Assembly (NCBI GenBank): GCA_031213475.1
Contig: JARUPZ010000002.1
Location: 1,240,001 to 1,304,000, forward strand
DNA: 64,000 nt
DNA from: Nereocystis luetkeana
Taxonomy: Eukaryota > Sar > Phaeophyceae > Laminariales > Laminariaceae
Direction: 5' to 3'
Notes under the pieces: generated by a model
What the model saw: the letters and a program-made list of their open reading frames with translations, nothing else
Databases searched by the model: none
What the model was told of the DNA's origin: nothing
Program-made: the position numbers and the translations under genes
In this document: one piece after another, positions 30,160-43,200 of the stretch
Numbering within the stretch: position 1 is the first letter of the stretch
Layout: each line of letters opens with the position of its first letter

Positions 30160-30925
30160 ATAAATACCTGTTAGGAGTATTAATATTAATACAGCAGCAG
30201 TAGTTTCAAATACTTTTGATATTAATAGTGTAAGCAAAGGACGTCAGATATCTCGGCGGCGAATCGGCGAATCATTGAATTGAATCAGTGCTGTCTGTCT
30301 GTCTGTCTTTTTGTCTGTTGTTTCAAGATACCGCGGCGGGGATACCACGACATCTCAATTCCGAAGGTGTGCATTCTGTGTTCTTGTCTCTTTTTGCACG
30401 ACTTGCTGCCTGTGCCTATCTGTCCCGTGCTTGCCTATCTGTCCCGTCTGCTGCCTGTCCATTTGTCTGTCCGTCTGTCTAAAGGTCATGACTCAGATAT
30501 AAACGTTGTCTCTGCATGAATGTCTGTATGCGCGTTGTATACTACAGTATGTTGTGTGTTGCCCGCTATCTGTGCGCCTTCGCCCACTCCGGGTTACTCC
30601 GCGCTGGGGCTTGGACTTGGGGTTCGGGGTTGGGTCTACGCCCATGCCTTCATCTACTAGCAAACCTGCAAATTAGCGAAGAACCCGACCGCTGGACGAT
30701 CTATCATCTATAGCCCAAGCCCTGAGTGAGGCGTTGAAACAAATAACGCGGGCTGGCATCTTCATTACAAGAGCGCGCACCACGAGAACAGGCTCCATCC
30801 CCCGTGGACCGATATTGATGCATGGGACAGGCGAGCAACCCAAGACAGATAAACCCGTCCTGGGGATAGCGACAAAACGAAGGGTGGTCTGAACCGAAAA
30901 ATACAGTGATGGCTTTCATACGTAA
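30160..30925. other. No gene seen
   Basis: Contains ctgtctgtctgt-type simple sequence at 30293-30320 and 30420-30480. ORFs here are short and Cys/Leu-rich from that repeat. Confidence 0.4.
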
Positions 30926-30931
30926 ACGGTA

Positions 30932-31260
30932 TCTAAACCACGACTTGGGGGCGGTTTAGGAGCCATTCCCGGGTTTCAGGCCCTGCGTTTCGGGATCGAT
31001 TTGGAGTGTTGGAGTTGGGTCAGATGTTGGCCTCGAGGGCAGCGAAAGCTGTTGCGAAGTTTTTTTAAGGGGATATGTCGTGATATACACCAGGTACCTG
31101 GTAGGTTTCTAAACCTTGGGTTAGGATTTAAAGATCACGAGAGACGTCGCTGTCGGCACGCGGGACTGCCGGGTGGTGTGCTGGAGAGGACGGCTGCGGC
31201 GGGAATATGCGATACGCAAGGCCTGAAACCAGGGGATGGATCCAAACTGTCCCCGTAGTG
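30932..31260 (+). mobile_element. ~330-bp inverted-end element (family K)
   Basis: Left end ctaaaccacgacttgggggc with catt-cccgggtttcaggc, right end gcctgaaaccaggggatgga and tgtccccgtagtgg, which are approximate reverse complements. Related sequence recurs at 38700-38960 and as tandem ends at 39090-39490. Confidence 0.65.
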
Positions 31261-31299
31261 GCGATATATATATCGCCTCCGTAATCGTGATTACGACCA

Positions 31300-31605
31300 T
31301 TCACAGGGCTTTCGCTACGTGCAGGACCGGTCGCCACAAAACGCTTCGCAGTGTGGTCAATATCAACCTTGCACGTCGGCCCAGACCGCCCCCATACCCC
31401 AGACCGCCCCCATACCCCAGACCTAACCCTAACCGTGACCCCCCAACCCTTTTGGGGAGGGTTCGAGGTCGGCAGGGGCAGGGGCAGTGGCGTTTTCCCC
31501 AAAAAACTCCGGGTGGCCGAAAGGCCAGCCTCGACGAATAAGGCTTCGCATCCAGCAGAAAGTTTTGTGCCGACCAGTCCGAGGAAGGTGTACCAGGAAG
31601 AGCGT
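31300..31605 (-). mobile_element. Family N element, copy 2 (inverted)
   Basis: Reverse-oriented relative of 15795-16085: acctaaccctaaccgtgacc, gttcgaggtcggcaggggca, aactccgggtggccgaaagg and cagaaagttttgtgccg. It immediately follows the family K element. Confidence 0.7.
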
Positions 31606-32780
31606 GCAGTAGTGCCAGTATTATGCTGCGCGGGATATGAATAGTACATCTCCCTAGGCTGAGCTCCTGGCGCATCCATTCCATAGCGCACAGCCCGACA
31701 GAGGGTTGATTCGTTTGGTCGACCTGCAATCGCTATGCAGTATGGTACAGGTACAGGCGCAGGTACTTGGTAAATACATTTTCGACAGTTTCCCCTTTGT
31801 TCTCCCTGTGAATCGTTCGAGACGGGTGAAAAACTACTATTAATATTAATATTATATTAGTATTCATAATATTTTGAAAACACAAGGGAGTACGTAAGCT
31901 GCACACAATCAACCCATAACCCTGGGTTATACTGGTGCTGGCACATACAAGGTATGGAACAAGGGACGATGCAAAGATAGAGGTGCACGCAAGAAGCATG
32001 GTAAGTAGTCATGCGAAGAACATACACATGGCGGTAGCCGATAGAGTGCAGTAGTTCCCTCTGCCGCAGTACGCGATTCCGGTACGAGTACCACAGCCTC
32101 TACAGATATTACCGGAGTATTAGTTTTGGGTGTTTGTTTCTCGTTTCCTCCCTGCTGATGACCGCGGTGATTTGTGCGTATATTTTGGTTTTGTCACATG
32201 ATGCATTCTAATGGGCGACATATCAGAAGTAGCTGCAGGAGCTACAACACCGAACGCAAGGCGTGCGGCAAGCACTCCTCCGGAGCATCAGATGCCGTGC
32301 TCAACGAACGAAAGGTTGCACATCGAGTACCCCACAGACCCGGAAAACATGAGACTGCAAGGCAAAACACATCGCTGTGTTTATATTTGAGTACTATTAA
32401 TATCACAGAATCGTAAACATAAGGTACATTTCAAATATTTATAAAAATGTATAAGCTCCTTATATTTATGAACACCCCGCCATGATATTTTCGAGTTTCT
32501 CCTTCGATTTCCGACATTTTTACACATAAAAGACGACATAGTTTCGATTAATTTCGCATGTCATCTCTCTCACTTTTTGGGAGGATTCTCCAAGCAGGTT
32601 AGTCCACCGGAGGAATGAGCCGTGCCCATCCTGTCTCAAGGAAATGTAGATTTCCGGCCCATGCACTGCTCTTCTCGGTCGTCGACTCCCACCGTATGCG
32701 AAACGACCACGTAGCTGCTGATGCTGTGTCTCCTGTCCCCTACGTACTACGTACAGACTACTTCTCTGATGAACGAATTG
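31606..32780. other. No gene seen
   Basis: AT-rich stretch with attaatattaat words near 31838-31870. No coding frame with splice support. Confidence 0.4.
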
Positions 32781-32781
32781 C

Positions 32782-33225
32782 ATGCATTTTTTTCACACTT
32801 TTGAGGTTGTGATTCCAGGATTTCGTATTTCTAAAAAAAACTCTTTAGGTTGCTGGAGTTGTGCGAAAACTCTCTCATCTGCCAAGGGGTCGCGAATCAT
32901 AACAACAACAAGCAACACGCAAGCAAGCAAGCCGAAGCCGCAGAGTATCGCCCAGGAAGCTTTCGCTCAAGCCGACCGCGCCGATTGCGCCCACGCGGCC
33001 CAACTTTACCCTGCTCTGCACCTAGCAACGCCCCACGGGCGTGCGGTTGTGGTGGTGGTCGGCGGACTGTTGGGATTACCGAAGCTTTCAAGCTTTGCGT
33101 CACAGAAAAGACAGGAGGAGTACGCAAAAAAAGAGTCAAAGAGACGCAACTCTGACTTGCGGAGGGCGAACTTTTTGGAGGGAGTACGCGCCGAGCTCGG
33201 AGGAGTGGGCAAGCTCGTTGGTTGA
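32782..33225 (+). other. ORF directly upstream of the Tudor-H1 start; probably 5' UTR or an undefined exon
   Basis: 147-codon frame, same frame as the Tudor-H1 ATG but closed by TGA at 33223-33225. The last 90 codons are GC-rich and plausible (KRQEEYAKKESKRRN, DLRRANFLEGVRAELGG). It could be a small separate protein, an upstream ORF or chance. Confidence 0.25.
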
Positions 33226-33273
33226 GTCTGGTCAAAGCACCTCGACCGCCGTGGCGGAAAGAGGAAGACGCGG

Positions 33274-33389
33274 ATGGCGGAGGTGTCGTGGGAATCGAAT
33301 CAGCGGGGAAGCGGTTCAGCTCTGGTTGGAAGCCGCGTTAGGATCTGGTGGGATGGGGACAGAACTTTCTACGAGGGCAATGTGGTTGG
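33274..33389 (+). CDS. Tudor-H1 gene exon 1 (start, first half of Tudor domain)
   Basis: Starts MAEVSWESNQRGSG and runs into LVGSRVRIWWDGDRTFYEGN. Ends with two bases of a Gly codon before gtgagt. The pattern VGxRVRxWWxxDxxFYEGxV is that of PDS5/PTM-like Tudor domains. A stop in the same frame lies 49 bases upstream, which supports this ATG. Confidence 0.85.
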
Positions 33390-34246
33390 GTGAGTTTTGC
33401 GTCGATAACTGAGTGCACGTGGCTTCGTCTGACTCCGCGCGATCGTCGCAACGCATACTGCCGCCTACCCAGCCCCCTCTTTCCTCCACTAAAAGCTCTC
33501 GAGAGGCGAAGGCCAAGAGCAAATCGCCCGGTCCGGCACCCCGTGCACGTGCAAACTGCGACGGAATGAAACACGACCAAAAAAGATGGGTTTGAGCACA
33601 CGCCCATCTCCGATGCGACCACCGGAGGGCCGGAGGGTCTCCGATGACGATCGATCAACTCGCCAAAAAAGTTCGTAAAATTTCCGCGGCCTCCCATCTC
33701 CCTCCCTCCCTCCCTTGGGCAAGGGCCGTTGCCTGACCTACCGCACCGCCTTGAGCCCCCACGACTCTGCGTTAGCCCCCTCCTACGATTGTCTCTGCCC
33801 CGCGACGACCTAATGCCCCCACTCTCGAAACTCGTCGTGGGTCGCGGGACCTCTATATGATATAGGTGGACTCGAAAAATGCAAACAATCAAAAATCGCC
33901 AGAGCATCACCAGCACCCAAAGACGGTCGCCCCGGTGGTTCAAGTGGTTAACCTCGAATTCTACTTGTTTGAGTCCTGGGTTCGAGCCCCAGGAGGGTCG
34001 GACTTTGACTTTATTTGCAAAAATAAAAAAAGGGATTCAATTGTTGAGAGCGCCTTGCAGCGTGGGTAGGCACAATTCGATGCGAGTCGACGAGGGAAGA
34101 AAATGCTGAAATCTTCTCGCGATAAAAAATGAAGGCACGTACCGTAGCGGGAAGGGGGGAGAAGAGCCTGCTATGTGACCCCGGATCTGAGTTACGAGTT
34201 GGAAGGAGAGAGAGTAGAAGATGTGCGAAGATAATGAATGGGATGG

Positions 34247-34278
<32 letters not shown>

Positions 34279-37200
34279 CTCCGCGCTCCTTGCACGATGA
34301 CAACCGCATAGCTACAACCGCAGCCTGTCCCTCCCTCTTTACTGCCTGGCCCGGACCAGCTATGACGCCAAGGCTGCCATGCACAAGATGATATACGACG
34401 GCGAGGACACGGATGTCTACGTGGAGGACCTCGAGTCCGGTGCTCAGCGGTGGGAGGTGGCGAGGCCTGTTGGCGAGGAGGCAGTACCGCAAAACCTTCC
34501 ATCCCCCCCAGCAGGAGCTAAAAAGAAGACGAAAACTAGCAAAACGCCAAAATCTGGAGCAAAGGCGAAAGCAAAAGCAGCAGCAGCGGCAGCAGCGGCC
34601 GAGGTAGCGGCGGCGGCGGCGGCAGCGGCAGCAGCGACCGCTAAAGAAAAAGCAACGGCAGCAGCAGAAGCGGCAGCAGCAGCAGCAGCAGCCGCTGAAG
34701 CAGAAGCAGCCGCCGGGAAAAAGTCGAGCTATCTGGACATGGTCTTGGAGGTGAGAGTCATCATGTACCACAACAATAATGTCGGTGCGGTGGGAAAAGG
34801 GTTGGGCGAGGGGGGGGGAGTATGGAGGGGCTTGAAGGAGGACTGCTGTTTAGCCCTCGAGGATGGCAGGAAGATGAAAAAGAGAGGGAGACAGAGGAAT
34901 CGAGAATGGATGTTCGGCAGTTTGCTGCTTGTTGTTGATGATGGTGGTGGTGGTGGTGTTGCTGCTGGTGCTGCCGCTGCTGCTGCTGCTGCTGCTGGTG
35001 GTGCTGCTACCGCCGCTGCCGCTGGTGCTGCTGAAAAAGTCAACAAATAACTTCGTGAAAAATAGAAGAAACTCTTTCCGTGGGCTCAGAAATTGTTTCC
35101 ATGGTTGACAGATGTTAACTCCCGAGTGCGGAATTTAGAACAACTATACGCGCATACGCCGTATTTGATCACGAAGGTCGTAGAAAACTACCAAAAAAAA
35201 AAAAGCACACCACAGCCAGGACCAGATCAACATCATGAGCTGCAGCAGCGGCAGCAGCAGCGGCGGTAGCGACAGCGACAGCAACAGCAACCTCGATTGC
35301 TCAAGATTGATGGTTTGTGTGTCGTGGGCTGGTGGTGGAGATGGGAATGGAGACGGTGCGGGGGTAGAGCTGCGGAGGAGGGCAGCTATTGGGCGCGGGA
35401 AGGGTCGCAATCATCACCCCCCCTTGACGAGCAAGCGTTCGTCCGTTTGGGTATTCGGGGGGGGGGAAAGGGGGTCGTTTTGGTGTGCAGGTGTGCAGGG
35501 GACAGCAGCAGTGCAGTTTACAGCAGTACAAATGGGCTGGCCGGTTGTCGATGCATCAGGACAAGGAATTCATGAAAACGGAAGTTCGAAGACTGCGCCC
35601 AGTTGCTGCTGCTGCTGCTGCTGCTTTTGCTGGTGATGATCTGATGATGGTGTGTTATGATACCGTCATACGAAGTACAACAAAAGCTCCGAGCAATTGT
35701 CCCATGCCCTTGCCTTTTGCTGCTGCTGCTGCTGCTGCTGCTGTTCCGTGCCTCTTGGCGCCCTTTCTGCCCTTGGCTGTAGCGGCCTCTAATGGTCTCG
35801 GCTTCTGGCGGTTGCCTTTGGTGTTGATATAAGCTTGCGGCAAAATGTGCAATACTTTTTTTTCATCTCGTACCGGGTACGGACCCGTGTACAGGTGATA
35901 TCATACCGGTGAGGCGGGTGAGGGGGTGTGGTGAGGCGTTTCTCCCCTTTCCTTTTATTTTCACATTTTATTACGTGCCACTCCTTTTTTTCTTCTCGAA
36001 AAGCGCGCGAGTACGTGGCGCCGCGGCGCCTGCTACGTACCCTCGCACACGATTTTAGCCCGCCTCCAGAACAAACACAAAAACATCGGAATTGGAGTGT
36101 GGTACGAATATGGTCCCAGGTTGAACGTGATACTTATATTTAGACTTGAATACGAACAGTCGTTGGCACGATATTTTAACGTTGACACTGCCACGCCAGT
36201 GCTGCAGCCAGATGCCTGCTCCTATCCGACATGTTCCGTAGTACTACTGATACTATTAATACTGCTGCTGTTGTTGTTGTATTACGGGGGACCATAGTTA
36301 ATAGGACCTATGGTATACATAAAAACCTATACATTTACCCATTTTTACTAACAATATTTGGTCCTATTAACTATGGACCCCCGTAATAGTTGTTCTCACA
36401 TTCACTCTACGTCCTGGCTTCAAAACGTGCTGGAGTCCCAGGAACTGAACTGCGGTGTACACTGGTACAGTGATATATCCGTCTCTGGGATCGCTGGCAA
36501 TCTGCCAAATCAATTTTATTCTGCTGTGTACAGCATGGCTTTCCGCCGACGCAAAGTCAAGCTGTATGGTACCTGCCTGGTACACCGGTGTCAAATGTGT
36601 TTTTTCAACCCCTCTCGCCCTCACAGCGCAGCGTTTAAAAACATCCCTATTCATAGACACGGAATGGAATGCAGCAAGCGGCGAAACGCCCCGCCCGAAT
36701 ACGAGATGTGTGAAGGAGGAGCAATTGACCGGGAGAGGCGGGGGTTTCGGGGTTTCGGGGGTGGGGGGGGGAGGGTTGTCTGGAATGGTACATAAGAGGA
36801 GTGTGACGGCGGTATGGATCGACAGTAGTACGTAGTATTGTCGTGTTGCTGCTGTTCTACTTGAGGTATTACAACGGTTCTGTGCCTGCTTCGTACTGCT
36901 GCTACCATACTGCTCGTTGTGCGCTCTGCCCAGAGCAGCTGCTGTCTGCGGTGCTGCTGTCACGTACCAGGTACCTACCTGGTATGGCTTTTTTGGGTGC
37001 GACGGCAGATGAAATTTGAAAGAATGTCCGTTGTCTGCACCGGCAGTCGTTTTTTTTTGTGTACCCCGACCTTCGCGTGTCGATCTGCTGTTTCAGTGCA
37101 CGAAATGGTACAGGTAATATTATCGTCTCGTCGACCCTGGGTAGCATCCTGGGGAGTCACCGGCCAGCAGTCAATCGCGAGGGAAATAGTGGAAAACGCG

Positions 37201-40200
37201 CGATCGGTTCACGCAGCTTGCAAAGTTGAATATCGATCGATCTGCTGATCGGTTGAACTCACAGCTGACGTGCTCTTCTAGTTTTTTAATAGAAAATTAT
37301 CTCTGTTGTTTCCTGGAAATTCTCCACTTTTTTTTTTAATAATAACTTTTACTTTCCAGCCTAACTCGTAGGAGGTTTTACCCTCAGCGATCTTCTGGAC
37401 AAGCCGTGGTCACAGGTGTCGTCCCTTTTCCGCCCCGGCACGTGCCTTTTATTTCTTGTCGCGCATACCTGGTAGGGTTCAGCATTCCAACTGCTCGTCG
37501 ATTTTCATCGAATGCAGCTAACTCTCGCTCTCGCGCTTTTCGTCAATCATTTTTTTTTTTTGCGAGAAAAAGTCCCTACGAGCACGCGCTCGGTGAGACT
37601 TGAACCCCCGAAAATGATATGTTCGTACTGCTGTATGACACATGAGATGAGGGGTGAACAAGCAGCGCTACTTAGTCATAATCGTATTTCGTACCTGGTA
37701 CGAGTACGTGAGGAGTTTACGACGTCGTTTTTGCGTTTGTTTAGCCCTCCGTTGGTAACAACTATTAATACTATTAATACAGCAGTTGTCTGTTGTACCA
37801 TTAATATTGATATTATCGTGGCAGGAAGGTTGAGTCTTGCGTCTTGTGTACCAGGTACCTGGTACCTGGTATGAACCACGCAACATGGATGGTTGTTGGC
37901 CACGGCGGTGGTATTAGTGGTGGCATTTTTTCGGGGAGGGGAGGGGGCGCGGCCAGGAGGCTGATGTGGTTGGCGTTACGGCGGGTATGGAATGAAAAAT
38001 GTGGAATGTTAGGGTTGGAGGTTGGAGGATGCAGAAGTGCCGGGGGAATGTCATACTGCGTGTGCTTCTGCTCCTTGCTGCTGCTTCCTTGCGTTTCATT
38101 TCATATGATACGTAAAATCGGAATAGTGAATCCGACATATTTCTTTGCCCAGGCCGCGTAAGCTCCAAGAATGTAGAACGAGCGACCTTGGTGCCTTGTA
38201 CGAAAATGCAACTATTTTTCGGAAAAGCTAACTGGCGGAGTAGGTTCGACTTTCCTTTACTTTAGACCTTCGACCCTTGCAATAATATTACTGCTGTACG
38301 AACACAAAAGGAAAGTGTGAGTCAGTGAGTCAGTGTCTCGGTCTAGAGGGAGACGAGAGACAAAACGCCAGAGACGAGACGGCGAAAAAGAGACCTGAAA
38401 AACTACTTTAAATGCACTTATTATAGTAAAATCGTCAGCTGCTCACTACTACTGTTACTTGTGCTGCTCCCCCTGTTGCTCCCCCCCCTGTTCCTGCTGC
38501 TGCTGCAATGGATGCAATGCTGTACGAAGTAGCGTTGCGTGTATTGTTGGGTGTTTTGGATTCCACCGTTCGTGCGCCCGTTCGTCCATCCGCCCTTCTT
38601 TGCACCCACCCGTTGCTTTATTTATTGTATCATACGAGTAGACATCGTTTGTTACCGCTTTTTTGGCTTTCTTCGTGAGCGGCCTCAGGCCTCGCCCATA
38701 AATTCATTCGCACCACAGACTCTGGAGTGCTGGAGTTCGTTGGGTAGAAATTATTAAATTTCTTCTCTTCCTCAAGCGTACGCGTAGTGCCCGAGCAAGG
38801 TCTTCCTTGTCGTCACGTCGGCCATCATCGAGCCATACCCCCGGATGTAGGGTTTGCGTTCCGCATTTTCCAGCTGCATCCTTCTTCTCCAGCACACCAG
38901 CCAACTCCCGCACTCTTTTTGACCAGCATGCAACGACAGCCAAGCCCTGCAGCGGCGCCTCCCGCGGAGAGCAGCTTTAGCCCTAGGTATCCTATGTATA
39001 ACCCTACTTGAGATAACCCTAGATATCCTAGGTATAACCCTATTAATATATATATATATATATTATACCTGGTACCTGGTATATTATATCGTGTGAAATT
39101 CAGTCGCTGCAGCTCTCAACTAAAACCCTAAAGCCAAGACGCTATACACCCCTATAAACCCGAAACGCAACGCCTGAAATCCGGGGGTGGCTCCTACCTG
39201 TCCCCGAAGTCGCGAGCCCTAGGTGCATATCGTGTTTAGGTATATATCGTGTGAAATCCAGTCGCTGCGGCTCTCACAACCCTCAGCACCGGGAACTGAA
39301 ACCCTAACGCTAAAACCCGAAATGCAACGCCTGAAATCCGGGGATGGGTCCTAACTGTCCACGTAGTCGTGAACCCTAGGAATATATCGTGTGAAATCCA
39401 GTCGCTGCTACGTATGGACCGAGAACCAAATCCCTATCCCTACCGAAGGCCTGAAATCCGGGGATGGCTCCAACATGTCCCCGTAGTCGTGGTTTAAATA
39501 TCACCTACAGCAGTAGGGTGCAGTCATGATGATCAGTTTCCTGTGTACGAGCAGCAATCATACGGCAGGCTGCTGCAGTGCGAGGGCTTTAGTTCGGCGT
39601 GGCCGAGATGTCACCCCCGTGTCCCGTGTGGCGTTGATTTCCTTGCCCCTTTGTTTCCAGTGGGAAAAACGTTGAGCGGTTTCTGGACGGGAGTATATTT
39701 ATATCAGGTATGGTTTTTGCGCTCGTATCAGAAATGTACGTTATCCTGTCGTATTATCCCATCTACACCATTTATTGTGTTTCTAATCGCGGCTACATTG
39801 ATACGTAGTACCTGGTGCATCTCATGCTGTTCCTGGTATACCCGAGGGACGTTACAATGCACCTACTGTACCTACTGTAGCACCTTGTAACACGCAAGAT
39901 AACACCCCCTAACCCTAACCCTAACCGAGCTGATTTGCTCGACAACGGCGAGAGTGCAGACACCGAGCGATGTGTCCATGATAGAGAAAAAGGAAGCAAT
40001 TGCTGACGAGGGGGCGTAGGGTGGGTATGATACGTAGGCGAGATCAATTAGACGCGAGCCGACGAGGGAAAAGAAGTGGCAAAAGTCTTCCCGCGATGAT
40101 ACTGAAGGCACGAACCGTAGTGGGGAGGGAGGGGATGCCTGCTTTGTGACCCCGAATCTGAGTTGCGACTATTACGGGGGGCCATAGTAAATACCAGTCT

Positions 40201-43200
40201 GACTCCAAATATAAGCCACATCTCCACGACTCCAAATATTAGCCACATGTAAAAACAGTCGATTTTAGTGTGGGAACAGCACATAAACGGGGCAGCATGA
40301 ATTTCTGGGGGGGGGGGAAGTTGTAAAAAAAAACCCTACGGTCCACACAAACACCTATATATTTTGCTCTTTTTGCTAACAATGTTTGGTCCTATTTATC
40401 TTTGCCCCCCGTAATAGGAGGAGAGGAAGAAAAGAAGGGCGAGTGTAGCATATGGAAGAAGGGAAGAAAATACCATTCTGGTTTTGTGTGCCCCCCTTTT
40501 TTGTAGAACATCGGCTCGGAAATTCGTGTCAGGGTGTGTGTTGTCTTATTATTACTATCACCCGGGTGGTACGGTACGTAGCTGCAGAAATCGTTCTCCT
40601 CTATCTTTAAGTAATATGTTGCGGTTTGTACCCGAAACGCGGGTGCTGTTTTTAAGGGCTTAGGCAGCCCGACATCAATATGTTCAATAAAGTGTTTGAT
40701 ATCATGCTCTTACTTACGTATGAACCTGTTTCTGTTGCGTTTTGTATCTGCAGCACGCACCGCAGTGTACTGCAGCTGTTCCTATTACTAACAGTAGTAG
40801 TGTCGCCCATCGACCTTCGAACGGATGATGCGTCAGGGCGTCAGAGACTGCCCATTAGCCATTGGCGACGGCTGCTGTTGCTGCGGTCAGGGTAGGTAGG
40901 CCGAGGTTATGGTATGACATTTCATGTGATATCACTGACCCGATCTTCGGTGAGGCCTGGGCTAGCTGCTAAATGCCACACATTCAGGGAGCACCAGTAT
41001 ACTATTAATAGCATCATAATTACAGCAGTAGACATTGATTATTAATAGGACATACCAGGTATATAGGAGGCTCTGGGTAGCGAGTTGGGTATGCCCTTAA
41101 ACTGTCGGATTTTGTAGACCACCCCGTAGCCCAAACACTGTCGTATCACACGTGTGATAGGTAACACCCCCCCCCCCCCCTAGGACATTTTTCGGATCCG
41201 ATTTTCTCCAAAGCATGCCTTAAGAGCCTATAGGGCACACACAACGAAAATGGTGGATTTGGAATAATGTCGTCTAGATCTTTCCATAGACGCGTCGCTC
41301 GGCGTTTACTCTCACTCCTCCCGGTTGTCGAAAGAATAACAGTTTTGAAATTCGTCCGACGGGGTGTGTCATCTCGCGTGTTGTCCTTCAAACATGATGA
41401 ACGTGGCAACACGACGACGAAAAAAACTACCGTGAGTAAGACTGTATGTAACCTGAGTCCCACGGCTGTCAGATTTTGTCCCCCTCGATCAGGGCTATAT
41501 TTTGTCTTGGTGCGTAGAACGAAGATAGGCTGAACGTTTTTGTGCAAACGTCCTGACGACCCTCAGGGGCTTGTCTCGGATGGGGGTAACCGACCTGTTG
41601 ATAGCAGGTACGAGGCCCTCCACGACGTGATTCATACACACCGTAACACACGCGTTCGAAGTTTCACGGGCACCTTCGAAAGATGAGGTTGAGATCAATT
41701 TTTCGGTCTCATCGCTGACGTGTTTTTTTGTTTTTTTTTTCACTTTTATCGAGTACGTATCATATTATCACAAAGCACACGCTTAACAATGGCACGAACT
41801 TGAAAAAGTACGGTAGACCTGGAAAGTTGGAAATGTTTTCAGGATCACGGTGGGTTTCCGCGTTGCAGGCAGGCGTGGGCCTCGCGCATTTGGTCGCTTT
41901 TGCCCCCATGTCTTCTCTCTCCCGTCGCTTGTTTATCTTGCTTTTCGTTGATTCAACCCTTTGAGGACAAACTTAACGTCCGATTTTGGGGACAAACCAC
42001 TCCAATTCCAAGTATTTCGACCCCAAGACGTAAATATTTTCGTACGGCTGTACGTGTATTACATACTGTTATAGATACCCTACGATACGGTTTCATGTCT
42101 TCGTGCGGGTTTTTTATTGTCAACACAAGATTGAAAGAAAAAATCAGATATCAGCTGTGAGATGGAGTGTTTCGTCGAACTCTTGACTTGCAAGCTGCGT
42201 GTATTACTTATTATTATAGTGGTGTATATATACTCACTGCTTTGAAATCTAAATTATGATGCAATTTATCATTGAATTGTCCTGCGGTATGTATGTTTGT
42301 ACTGAAATGCTGGTGTGGTCGCAGGCGGTCAGCTTCCTCAACGAAAAGAACGGGGTGTCCCTGTCGTCCATCCGGAAGTGGATATTGGCCAAATACCCCG
42401 AGACGAAGGACAAACAGAAAGCCAGCTTCAACAGCCTCACCATCGAGGTCAGATATCAACAACACGGGAACATCACGTTGGCCTGGCTTGTCTTGTCTTT
42501 GCCTTGTTTTGCCTTGTCAAATATGTTGTTGTCTTGCTCTCGTTCTTCGTATCATATTTTTTTTTCTTGTCTTGTCTTGAATCGTCTTGATCTGTCTTGT
42601 CTTGTCTTGAATCGTCTTCTCTCGTCTTTTCTCGTCTTGTCTTGTCTTGCCGTGTCTTGCCTTTGCCTTGATTTGCGTTGTCTTGCCTTCCCTTGGCACC
42701 TGGCTTGTTTTTTGTTTGTTTGTCTTGTCCTGTCTTGTTTGGTGTCCTGCAAGTATTACAGTAATATGTTGATATAACAATAAGGACAACGCATCAAAAC
42801 CACGGTGCTGGGTACTGGGTACTGGGCCAGTATCTCCCAGCACCACATCTTTCCTGGCTGAGGGAGCTACCAAGATCCCAGGATACTGCAGGATATTGGC
42901 AATTTACGTAGGGTACGTCGCACTAAAACGCCTCATAGTACAACGGAAACCCATCGAGATGTGCGCTGCACGGAGAAATGACGCTTGAAGAGGAGGGAAA
43001 GCGGCTGAGAACGTCCCCCCCCGAAGCGAGTGATCCCTTTGTTTTGTTTGGCATCGTTTGGTCGGCATTTTGTGCTCGTGCTTTTACGTTACATATTGCT
43101 GTACTCGTTGTTTGTTATCGATTCTGCACTGCTGTGCATCGTCCCTTCATATATACCAGAGTACCGTAGTTTATAGCTTGGCTGCAGACAGTTGAACGTT

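Noticed and set aside
33925-34010. Possible tRNA gene (A and B box)
   Set aside because: A second copy at 44958 has the same non-tRNA body and poly-A, and no cloverleaf with paired acceptor stem is evident; it is a SINE head.
34037-34771. 244-codon minus-strand Cys/Arg/Phe-rich ORF
   Set aside because: Antisense of the Ala-rich Tudor-H1 exon 2 and the SINE.
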